Of a stretch of 64,000 nt of DNA, positions 39,643-47,769 are shown piece by piece. Each line of letters begins with the position of its first letter. Position 1 is the first letter of the stretch. Position numbers and translations under genes: made by a program. Source of the stretch: Paenibacillus tepidiphilus (GTDB lineage: Bacteria; Bacillota; Bacilli; Paenibacillales; Paenibacillaceae); the NCBI RefSeq assembly GCF_008635795.1, contig NZ_VWRQ01000028.1, positions 1-64,000 on the forward strand. Direction: 5' to 3'. Under the pieces are notes generated by a model. The model was not told the origin of the DNA, did not search any database, and saw only the letters and a program-made list of their open reading frames with translations.

Positions 39643-42600
39643 GTGTTGTTCAGAAAAAAACTGTTCAAGTCTATAGCACTAATACTTAGTTTTGTACTTT
39701 TGTTTCCGAATATACCGGTGGGAGCGGTTGAAGGAACTTCGTTTGACCAAGCATCTATTGATGAAAGCGTTCTGGCGCGTTCTGGCGTAAATATGGCCGT
39801 CTACGAAGACCTGCCTTCAGGCTCTGCCCTGCTGGATGCAGAGAAGGCATGGATTGATCAAACCTTAAACAGCCAACTGGCTGTAGAACAGCAGAAGAAA
39901 ATCCAGGCGCTAGAGTTGGAGCAGAAATTGTCACGCGGACAGGCACCACTGCTTGACGATGAAGCGCAAGGCGAGGACAAGCTGTTCCGGTCTTTACTTG
40001 AGGGTATTAACGATCGAGCGGCTGAGCAGGCGATTGCATCCGAACGGGATCTGACCGAGCGGATCACCCGGATCAAGACGCTGGAACTGGAGCGGGCGCT
40101 GGCGAAGCAGAATGAGGAGAGCGCCGGACGCAGTCTTAACACCCTGGCGGAAGAGCTGGAGCTTGCGCCGGAATTCATTCAGGAACTGCTGGACAACGGC
40201 CAAACGCTGGAGGACATTGAACGGGATTGGCGCAAGCCCGCCGCAGATCTTCCCGAACCGACCATTCCTCTGCCCCGCAGAGCCGGTCTTTCTGTTCAGG
40301 AATCGGTATACGGCAACGCGTCCGTCAGCCGCTCCGTATACGGTAAGTCTTCCGTTAGCGACCTGGTATACGGCATCCAGTTGGAGTTGGGTGGTGCTGA
40401 TCAGGCTTCCGCACAAATGAAATCGGATGTGCTGAATGTCGATTTGAAAGCGTTTAATACCTTTCGGACTCCGGGACTGCCTCCACAGCCGGAAAAGCCG
40501 AAGCTGGATATGCTGAAGGTCAAGCTGGATGAAGCGCCGTACCGGGTTGAAGTAGAAGAAGAGAGCGTATCGACGGTTTCCGGTTCACTCTCCCTAACGC
40601 AGGATGACCTGACCTTGCCCGGACGGGGAGGACAAGGGTTTACACTCACCCGAACCTATGACTCAGGCTCTTCCCAGCTGTACGATATGGATGTCAGTGC
40701 GTACAACTATGATTATTACTCCTACTATGCCGTTATTGATTACGAGCTGCCTACCTATCAGACCTATTATACGATGACGTATAACTATCGCGTGCTGTAC
40801 AACAAGTATAAATGCAGCACCAACGAATTTGTGATTACAGAGTCGGACTACTATTCCCCGCCTTCACCACAGACCTATACCTACAATACCAGTGCGGAGC
40901 GTGACCAGGCCTGGAGTTCACTTCCCTCCTCTTATGAATCGCCGGGAACCGATCTGTGCGCCCAAGACCGTTACTATATCTATAAGTATTTTCGGAACGG
41001 CTACACCGGCAGCACCACCGTCCAGACCGGTAGTTACATCGAGAGCGATTACATCGGTCCGTATTCAACCATGGCCGAGGCGCAGAGTGCCGCTGCACAA
41101 TTTGGTGCCGGCCAATCCTACAACGGCGGAACCATCCGCAGCGCCGGCGCCGAACATGTATACCTGGGTTCAGGGACTTCGTATTCCAATGCCCTCAAGG
41201 ATGCTGACACCGACAAGCGGTTTCCGATCGGCAAGGGCTGGACGTGGAACATTCCGTATCTGACCTTTGACGGGGGCACCTACCTTCATATGGCCGGAGG
41301 CGGAACCTACAAGGTAGAGAACGGACTCCTGAAAGGGTATCCGTGGAAGGATTTGACCTTGTCCGCTGATACCGGCGTTACCGTGAATGGCCTGGCCTCC
41401 GCACAGGTTCTGCGCTCCATTACCGGGGACAAAACCTATTTCAGCGCCGACGGCCGGGTCATTCAGATGAGCGATGCCTACGGGAATAACACACAGTTCC
41501 TCTACTCGAGCGTCAGTCCGTACGGAAACGTCCTTACCAAAATTACGGATGCCATCGGCAACAGCATCAGCATTGCCTATACGACCTCTCAGGTAACCTT
41601 AACAATGGGCGACCGGGTAGTCACCTACAAGAAAACAACGCAGAACAACAAAGAACTGCTCAGCCAGGTCGTGGATCCGATGAACCGTACAACCACGTAC
41701 AGTTATGCGATCAAATCGGCCAACTTCAGTCTGATTGACACGAATCCGGTTACCAACAACCCGTACGCTCTCTTGACCGGGGTCACGCATCCGACCGGGG
41801 CGCAAACGCTTTATGTGTATGATACGGCGCCGGTCACCCGGTATACCGGTCTGAATGCCGTCAACCAGGTCTTCCGCGTCTTAGAACGGAAGGATATCGT
41901 GGACGCCGCAGCCGGAACTGCAGGGGAAGCGAACCGTGCCGTGTTCCTCTATACCGTCGATATGGGCAGCTCCTACAACCAGGATATGAATTTCACCTCC
42001 AAGGTCATCCGGGGATCGCTGGAGTCAGTGTTTACCTACAAAAAGGACTTCATCGACGATCAGACCGCACCGATGATCTACCATACGAAATTGCAGGAGT
42101 CGGATCTTGCCATCAAGCGGATTACCGACAGCACCTATGACGAAGTTCGGAGAATTCCAAATCCGATCAGTGTAACCACGTATTATACCAACGGGACCAG
42201 CGAGTCGGCCCGGGTCACCACGTCAACCCAGTATGATGATTACGGCAACGTGACGTCTTCGACCGATGCCTTGGGGCAAATCACTACCTATACGTATGAT
42301 GCGGCGACACATCTGCGAACTGCAGAGAAGTGGCCGGTCAGCGGAGGGTTGTCCCTTTATGTTACCCTGGTGCGGAATGCCAAAGGGGATGTAACCGACT
42401 ATCAGCTGAAGAACGCGGCGGCGGCAACCGATTACCTGAGCCGCACCACCTATACGTATGACACCTACGGCAACGTGACGTCCACAACGGACTATGATAC
42501 GGCGCGGCAAGCCTTGACCACGTATGAGTATGATTCTGCTCTCGGCTCCGCCTTCCTGACCAAGCAGACGCTGAACTACAAGGACGGAACCGGTGCAGCC

Positions 42601-45276
42601 AAGACGTCGAGTTCCTTAGCAACGTACAACAAGCAGACGGGCAATATGACCTCATTCACCGATGCCAACAGTGCCAAAACCTCGTATGCGCATGATAAGC
42701 TGGACCGGATTACCCAAATCACCAACCCGGACAACAGTACCTTCCTTGTTGCTTACAACGACTCGCTCAACCAAGTGACCACCACGAATGAGACGGGGCT
42801 TCAAACACGAACCACCTGGGATAAGATTGGACGGACCACGGAGCTGGCCGTCAAGGAAGCGGGCGCCTTCAAAGCCAAGACACGGACCGGTTATGATGCA
42901 CTGAGCCGGGTCGCCTGGCAGGATGACCCTTCCGGCAATAAGGTCTCCTACACCTATGACGGCTTCGGCCGGACAACGAAAACGACCAATCCCGATGCTA
43001 GCTTCAGCACCGTTGTCTATAATGATCTCCTAAGCACCGTCACGGACATCGACGAGGAGAACAACCGGGTCGAGCGGACCTATGACAAGTTGGGGCGGGT
43101 TACGCTGGAGAAAGAAAGCCAGAACGGTGTCTTGACGCTCAAGCAAGAGAGCGTCTACGACCATGCAGGCAATGTCACCGTCAGCAAGGATGCGCTGGGA
43201 AATATCACGACGTATAAGTATGATTTGCTGGGTCAACTGATCGGCGTAACCACTCCCCAATCGGAAGTGTTCACCTACAGCTACGATAAACTGGGTAACC
43301 TGATTACCGTCCAGTATCCAGGCAACCAGAAGATTGAGAAGATCTATGATGAGACCGGGAAGCTGCTGAAGCAAGTCGATGAGAGCGGACAAGCCAAGAC
43401 CATGACTTACGATCTTGCCGGTAACCTCGCACAGATGACAGACCGCAAGGGCCAGAAGTTCACGTATACCTATGACAATCGTAACCGACTGCTCAATCGG
43501 GTGGGACCAAACTCTACGGTCACCTATGTCTATGAGAAAGACGGCAAGCGCAAGTCCATGACGGATGCCACCGGCACCACATCGTATGCGTATGACCCGA
43601 ATTCGGGTCTGCTCACCCAAAAAACGTATCCCGACGGCAGAACGCTTAAATCCGAGTACGATTTGAAAGGGAATCGTACGAAAATCACCGATCCGCTGGG
43701 CAAAGTCACGAATTACATCTACGACAAAGTAAATCGGCTGGAGAGCGTGACGACCGACAGCAGTCTGGTGGCCTCGTATACGTATTTGAAGAATGACCGT
43801 ATAAAGTCCGTGAAGTACGGGAACGGAATGTTCACCAATTACGGGTATAGCGGCTTCGACCTGACCAGCGTGCAGCATACGACAGCCAGCGGCACGGTAG
43901 TTAACAGCTACGCATACGGCTATGACAATGCCGGCAATTTGACGACCCGCACACAGAACAATGTTACGCATTCGTACACGTATGACAAGCTAGGGCGGGT
44001 ACAGACGAACAGCGAGTTTGCGGAAAGCTACACCTATGACCCCCGCGGCAACCGCAGCAAACTAGAAACCGTCTCGCAGCCGGAGCTTATAGAAGCGGCC
44101 TACGAGTACGATGAATGGAACCGCCTTAAGAGTGCAGCCGTAAACGGAAGCAATGCTGTTGCCTATAAGTACAACGGGGACGACCAACTGTACGAGCGGA
44201 CCGAGAACGGGGTCACGACACGTTACTACTGGGATGAAGAACAGATAGTAGCTGAGGCGACGGTAAGCGGTACAACCGTTACACCAAAGGCCTCGTATAT
44301 TTACGGCAACAGCCTGCTGGGACGGATCGACGGAGCGACGGCGGCCCGCTCGTATTACTTGCTGAACGGCCACCAGGATGTGGTGGAGTTGCGGGACGGG
44401 GCCGGAGCGGTAAAGAACAAGTACACCTATGACATCTGGGGACGGCCGCTGAGCGTAGAGAAGGAAGAGGTCAGCAATCCCTTCCGCTATGCGTCGGAAT
44501 ATTACGATAAAACCACGGGCTTGTACAGCATGGGGCAGCGGTGGTATGATCCGGGAACAGGGCGGTTCCTGCAGGAGGATACGTTCGAAGGTGAACTGAA
44601 GAACCCACTGAGCCTGAACCTGTACACCTACGCCCATAACGACCCGAATGCTTACAGTGATCCCAGCGGCAACTTTGCCTTCCTGATCCCGGTAGCGATG
44701 TATGTGGCCAAGGCCGTCGTCAAGACTGCCGTCGACACCGGAGTGGACTACGCCATGGCGAAGGCCAGCGGTGAGAAATTTAGTGTGGCGAAGTCCGTTT
44801 CGAGCAACCTGGTGAGCAATGCCATACCGGGACTGGGCGAAGCGAAGAGTGTCAGCAAGGCGCTAAAGCTGGCCAAGAATGTTAATACGGCCAAGCATGC
44901 AGTTAAGGAAGCTAAAGCTGTGAAGGCGGCGGTTAAGGGGACGGGAAAAGCTACTGGTGGAAGTTTTAAAGCAGTTGATGCTACTAAAGGTCCAGATGAG
45001 GTTGGACACCATATTGCACAAAACGCTTATAATAAAACTAAAGGTATAAGTCGAAATGAAGGACCTGCTGTCTTAATGAGTAAAGAAGATCATGCGAAAA
45101 CTAGGACTTTTGCAGGAAAAGGTAAAGCCGCAATGAGAGAGGATACTGAGTTAGGTCTAAATGGGCGGCAACGTATGGCTAAAGATGTTTGGGATGTAAA
45201 GAAAAATTTTGGAAGTAAATATAATGAGGGTCTTAAGAAAGCAATTCGTTATGGTCAGCGAATCTATAAAAAGTAA
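39643..45276 (+). CDS. RHS-repeat polymorphic toxin (WapA-like) with HNH-type C-terminal tip
   Basis: A 1877-residue secreted protein with a signal peptide (SIALILSFVLLFPNIPVGAV), a helical region to about 210, and from about 300 a long series of YD repeats (for example TYDxxGNV, YDKLGRVT). The RHS core ends in YYDKTTGLYSMGQRWYDPGT, GRFLQED and YAHNDPNAYSDPSG near 1670-1685, after which the toxin tip follows. The last 110 residues contain H1789-H1790 (EVGHHIAQNAYN), N1805 and H1817 (SKEDHAKTRTF), an arrangement like HNH/EndoVII-type nuclease toxins. The repeat part is GC-rich but the DNA turns AT-rich at about 44,940. Contact-dependent delivery into rival cells is known for WapA; the nuclease activity is inferred. 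GTG 39643 or TTG 39646 may be the start. Confidence 0.9.
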   Translation: MLFRKKLFKSIALILSFVLLFPNIPVGAVEGTSFDQASIDESVLARSGVNMAVYEDLPSGSALLDAEKAWIDQTLNSQLAVEQQKKIQALELEQKLSRGQAPLLDDEAQGEDKLFRSLLEGINDRAAEQAIASERDLTERITRIKTLELERALAKQNEESAGRSLNTLAEELELAPEFIQELLDNGQTLEDIERDWRKPAADLPEPTIPLPRRAGLSVQESVYGNASVSRSVYGKSSVSDLVYGIQLELGGADQASAQMKSDVLNVDLKAFNTFRTPGLPPQPEKPKLDMLKVKLDEAPYRVEVEEESVSTVSGSLSLTQDDLTLPGRGGQGFTLTRTYDSGSSQLYDMDVSAYNYDYYSYYAVIDYELPTYQTYYTMTYNYRVLYNKYKCSTNEFVITESDYYSPPSPQTYTYNTSAERDQAWSSLPSSYESPGTDLCAQDRYYIYKYFRNGYTGSTTVQTGSYIESDYIGPYSTMAEAQSAAAQFGAGQSYNGGTIRSAGAEHVYLGSGTSYSNALKDADTDKRFPIGKGWTWNIPYLTFDGGTYLHMAGGGTYKVENGLLKGYPWKDLTLSADTGVTVNGLASAQVLRSITGDKTYFSADGRVIQMSDAYGNNTQFLYSSVSPYGNVLTKITDAIGNSISIAYTTSQVTLTMGDRVVTYKKTTQNNKELLSQVVDPMNRTTTYSYAIKSANFSLIDTNPVTNNPYALLTGVTHPTGAQTLYVYDTAPVTRYTGLNAVNQVFRVLERKDIVDAAAGTAGEANRAVFLYTVDMGSSYNQDMNFTSKVIRGSLESVFTYKKDFIDDQTAPMIYHTKLQESDLAIKRITDSTYDEVRRIPNPISVTTYYTNGTSESARVTTSTQYDDYGNVTSSTDALGQITTYTYDAATHLRTAEKWPVSGGLSLYVTLVRNAKGDVTDYQLKNAAAATDYLSRTTYTYDTYGNVTSTTDYDTARQALTTYEYDSALGSAFLTKQTLNYKDGTGAAKTSSSLATYNKQTGNMTSFTDANSAKTSYAHDKLDRITQITNPDNSTFLVAYNDSLNQVTTTNETGLQTRTTWDKIGRTTELAVKEAGAFKAKTRTGYDALSRVAWQDDPSGNKVSYTYDGFGRTTKTTNPDASFSTVVYNDLLSTVTDIDEENNRVERTYDKLGRVTLEKESQNGVLTLKQESVYDHAGNVTVSKDALGNITTYKYDLLGQLIGVTTPQSEVFTYSYDKLGNLITVQYPGNQKIEKIYDETGKLLKQVDESGQAKTMTYDLAGNLAQMTDRKGQKFTYTYDNRNRLLNRVGPNSTVTYVYEKDGKRKSMTDATGTTSYAYDPNSGLLTQKTYPDGRTLKSEYDLKGNRTKITDPLGKVTNYIYDKVNRLESVTTDSSLVASYTYLKNDRIKSVKYGNGMFTNYGYSGFDLTSVQHTTASGTVVNSYAYGYDNAGNLTTRTQNNVTHSYTYDKLGRVQTNSEFAESYTYDPRGNRSKLETVSQPELIEAAYEYDEWNRLKSAAVNGSNAVAYKYNGDDQLYERTENGVTTRYYWDEEQIVAEATVSGTTVTPKASYIYGNSLLGRIDGATAARSYYLLNGHQDVVELRDGAGAVKNKYTYDIWGRPLSVEKEEVSNPFRYASEYYDKTTGLYSMGQRWYDPGTGRFLQEDTFEGELKNPLSLNLYTYAHNDPNAYSDPSGNFAFLIPVAMYVAKAVVKTAVDTGVDYAMAKASGEKFSVAKSVSSNLVSNAIPGLGEAKSVSKALKLAKNVNTAKHAVKEAKAVKAAVKGTGKATGGSFKAVDATKGPDEVGHHIAQNAYNKTKGISRNEGPAVLMSKEDHAKTRTFAGKGKAAMREDTELGLNGRQRMAKDVWDVKKNFGSKYNEGLKKAIRYGQRIYKK

Positions 45277-45293
45277 GTAAAGGAGTAACCTTT

Positions 45294-45947
45294 ATGAGCG
45301 CAGATGGCTATAGAGTAATTAAGGGTAATTGCAAGTATAACCATTCCTTTGGTGGACATTTGTGGAAGACTCCAAATTGTCCAAACTGTGGTACTAACCT
45401 ACACTTAATCTTTAATTTTGATCTGAATGATTTTAGATTAGAAAAATTATCCAACAATAAAATGAATTATATTCCATTAATTTCATGCTTGAATTGTTCT
45501 TCTTATTGGTCAACACAGGTGTTTAAAATTGAACCTCAAACAGGAACTATTACAATTCTTAAGCAAACTGATGAGGAGAGATGGATTACTGAAGAGGAAG
45601 ATCGACTCCCGTATCCATTGCCATTCTCTAAAATGGGTTTAGAAGAACTACATGAGTCAGATATCTTATCAAAAGAAGAGGATACTGACCAAGCATTTGA
45701 AGACTTTGGTTCAGAATATATTTGCAGAATTTTAGATGAGCCACTTTTTGCGACAGAGCCTATTCAAAAAAATAAGTGTTACTTGTGTAATGAAGATATG
45801 GAATATGTGGCGACAATTTGCAGTGAGGATTATGATTCGGAGGGCTTGGTTCATGAAGGTTTTACTTTCAACTTTGGTGAAGCATTTCTATATTTTTATT
45901 TTTGTAAGTCTTGTACTATTCTACAGACAGAAATGCAAAGTACCTAA
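45294..45947 (+). CDS. Putative immunity protein with two zinc-ribbon-like cysteine quads
   Basis: A 217-residue cytosolic protein with no signal peptide. C29/C32 with C65/C68 (NCPNCGTN, SCLNCSS) and C162/C165 with C204/C207 (KCYLCNED, FCKSC) form two CxxC...CxxC sets that could each bind zinc. It begins 17 bp after the toxin stop with AAAGGAG 8 bases before the ATG and has the same AT-rich codon use as the toxin tip. Position directly behind an RHS toxin, shared composition and small size are the standard grounds for an immunity call. I do not recognise the family. Confidence 0.6.
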   Translation: MSADGYRVIKGNCKYNHSFGGHLWKTPNCPNCGTNLHLIFNFDLNDFRLEKLSNNKMNYIPLISCLNCSSYWSTQVFKIEPQTGTITILKQTDEERWITEEEDRLPYPLPFSKMGLEELHESDILSKEEDTDQAFEDFGSEYICRILDEPLFATEPIQKNKCYLCNEDMEYVATICSEDYDSEGLVHEGFTFNFGEAFLYFYFCKSCTILQTEMQST

Positions 45948-46236
45948 TAAGTTTTCTTTGGTGGGGCTACCAAGTGCCGAATGAGCCCAGCATTTAGGCG
46001 CTTCCTAAGGATGGTATTAGGTCAATTCTCCTGTATTCTATTACCATGACAATTTCCTGAATTTTTATCATAACGTGCTAGAGTCTTTGATTGGTTCTTG
46101 ATTTTGGGATAACTGGACTTTAAATCAAATTTATGGTAATTTAAACAAGGTTATTTTTACCTGAAAGGACATAGTCAAGATTCAAAGGCTGATTCCTCAG
46201 GAGATACGAATCATTGTGATGTAATTGAATTAACAA
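45948..46236. other. AT-rich non-coding region after the toxin-immunity pair
   Basis: About 290 bp with no credible gene; AT-rich like the immunity gene. It may contain degraded remains of earlier toxin-tip cassettes, which is common behind RHS genes, but I cannot identify any. Confidence 0.4.
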
Positions 46237-46288
46237 ACTAGTGGAAAAACCTTGATAGGCTGATGCCCATCAAGGTTTTTCCACTAGT
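46237..46288. terminator. Long perfect hairpin at the right end of the RHS island
   Basis: ACTAGTGGAAAAACCTTGAT (46237-46256) pairs perfectly with 46269-46288 around a 12-base loop. The stem contains A5/T5 runs and could act as a bidirectional terminator between the convergent immunity and zinc-exporter genes. A 20-bp perfect stem in an island border could also be a remnant of a small mobile element. Confidence 0.6.
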
Positions 46289-46346
46289 ATCCGAAGAGGA
46301 GTTACATGGAGCAACCGTAAAACTCGGCAAATTTTTAAGTGCAGCG

Positions 46347-47498
46347 TCACACCCGCAGCTTTCCGTGCCGCAGCGCAGAATCCTCAATCTGCAGGGTGGC
46401 ATGGTCCACTCCGAACCTTTGTTCCAGCACGTCCAGGGCTTCCTGCAGGATCTGCCGGAAATCGCTCCCGTCCCGGACCGTAAGGTGGGCGCTCAAGGCG
46501 TCCATTCCGGAGGTAATACTCCAGATATGAAGATCATGGATATCATATACGCCCTCCACGGACAGGAGTGCCTCTTTGACGGCTGCGGCATCGACCGTAT
46601 GCGGGGTGCCCTCCATCAGAATATGGAAGGCCTGCTTAATGACATTCCAGGCGCTGCGGAGAATAAGCAAGGCAACAAGTACGCTGATGATCGGATCAGC
46701 GATATACCAGGAGAACAGCTGCATGAGCAGTCCGGCCAGCAGGGCGCCGACAGAGCCGAGGGCATCGCCCATAACATGCAGATAAGCGCTGCGGACATTG
46801 ATATTGTCCGTGCCGCTCCGGCGGGTGAGTGCCCAGGCGCTGGCCAGATTGGCCAGCAGACCGATGGCGGCGATCACCATCATGGTGCCGCCGGCGACCT
46901 CCGGAGGTGCGGCGAACCGCTGCCAGGCTTCCCACATAATAAATCCGGCGATAATAAAGAGCGTGGCTCCGTTAAAGAGGGCAGCCAGAATTTCAATACG
47001 GTAAAAGCCGTAGGAATTTCTGGAGGTGGCAGGCTTCGCTGCAAGCATTACGGCGATGAGACTCAGTGCGAGCGAGGCCGTGTCGCTGAGCATATGTCCG
47101 GAATCCGACAATAACGCCAGGCTATCCGTGATCAGTCCGCCGGCAAACTCCAGCACCATAATCCCGGCCGTAATGATCAGCGCGGTCAGCAAGCCTTTCT
47201 TGGTATTAGGCGCATGGGCATGTGAATGAGAGTGTCCATGTGCGTGTACGTGTTCATGTCTGTGTGCCTCGTCTGCATGGTGATCAAGCGGAGCCTTCAA
47301 AGGACCAGAGTCGCTGCTGCTCTGCTCATTCCGGCCGGACGAAGCTTGGTGTCCGTGTTGATGCTCATGCCCATGCTCGGGCTGATAATTTCGTTCATGA
47401 TGCCCGCCAAGTCCTTGTCCGTGTTCCTGTCCGGGTTTCTGTTCCTGCCCGGTCTGGCCGCTTATATTCTGCTTGTTTTCCGGCTTCCACATACTCAT
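46347..47498 (-). CDS. czcD: Zinc/cobalt/cadmium exporter, CDF family, with His-rich N-terminus
   Basis: A 383-residue cation diffusion facilitator. The first 90 residues are packed with His (HGHEHQHGHQ, HRHEHVHAHGHSHSHAHA), a likely metal buffer. Six membrane helices follow; the transport site is in LLSDSGHMLSDTASL (helix 2, S/D-x-G-H-x-x-x-D) and MGDALGSVGALLAG (helix 5, D-x4...). The C-terminal cytoplasmic domain has HDLHIWSITSGMDALSAH, typical of ZitB/CzcD. It exchanges zinc for protons. The ATG at 47498 has AAGGAG 9 bases upstream. It is divergent from the zinc ATPase, and each has its own ATATGA-N8-TCATAT operator. Confidence 0.93.
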   Translation of the reverse strand: MSMWKPENKQNISGQTGQEQKPGQEHGQGLGGHHERNYQPEHGHEHQHGHQASSGRNEQSSSDSGPLKAPLDHHADEAHRHEHVHAHGHSHSHAHAPNTKKGLLTALIITAGIMVLEFAGGLITDSLALLSDSGHMLSDTASLALSLIAVMLAAKPATSRNSYGFYRIEILAALFNGATLFIIAGFIMWEAWQRFAAPPEVAGGTMMVIAAIGLLANLASAWALTRRSGTDNINVRSAYLHVMGDALGSVGALLAGLLMQLFSWYIADPIISVLVALLILRSAWNVIKQAFHILMEGTPHTVDAAAVKEALLSVEGVYDIHDLHIWSITSGMDALSAHLTVRDGSDFRQILQEALDVLEQRFGVDHATLQIEDSALRHGKLRV

Positions 47499-47520
47499 GG
47501 GAGACAGCTCCTTCTTCGAT

Positions 47521-47546
47521 AACATATGAATGATTGCTCATATGTT
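47521..47546. promoter_or_regulatory. SmtB/CzrA-type operator in front of the CDF exporter
   Basis: AACATATGA-ATGATTGC-TCATATGTT is a perfect 9-bp inverted repeat with an 8-base spacer, the 12-2-12 type operator recognised by ArsR/SmtB zinc sensors. It lies 23 bases upstream of the start codon and just upstream of the ribosome-binding site. Confidence 0.8.
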
Positions 47547-47724
47547 AATCATATACCGGAACGAGAGGATGCACAAGCCCAATCCGCATCTTGGAACAAT
47601 GTCCGCCGGAAACTGCGAACCCGAGCTCGGCCGAATGGATTTAGCATCCCATTTCAGGAGAAAAGTATGCGGTGCGCGGATTGACGCTTCAGGTTTGAAA
47701 GGCATATAATATGTGTAAGTTAAC

Positions 47725-47744
47725 ATATGAACAAATACTCATAT
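47725..47744. promoter_or_regulatory. SmtB/CzrA-type operator in front of the zinc ATPase
   Basis: ATATGA-ACAAATAC-TCATAT has the same half-sites and the same 8-base spacer as the site at 47524-47543. It lies 25 bp before the ATPase start. The two sites are about 200 bp apart in the divergent intergenic region. Confidence 0.8.
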
Positions 47745-47769
47745 ATTATGATCCGGGGAGATGAGTGAT

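Noticed and set aside
39643..45276. Prophage or insertion sequence as source of the 37-46 kb island
   Set aside because: No integrase, transposase, phage structural gene or terminal repeat pair is visible; composition and an RHS locus suffice to explain the shift.
46263..47114. A + strand frame opposite the CDF exporter
   Set aside because: Starts inside the 46.2-kb hairpin and is antisense to a clear CzcD-type protein.
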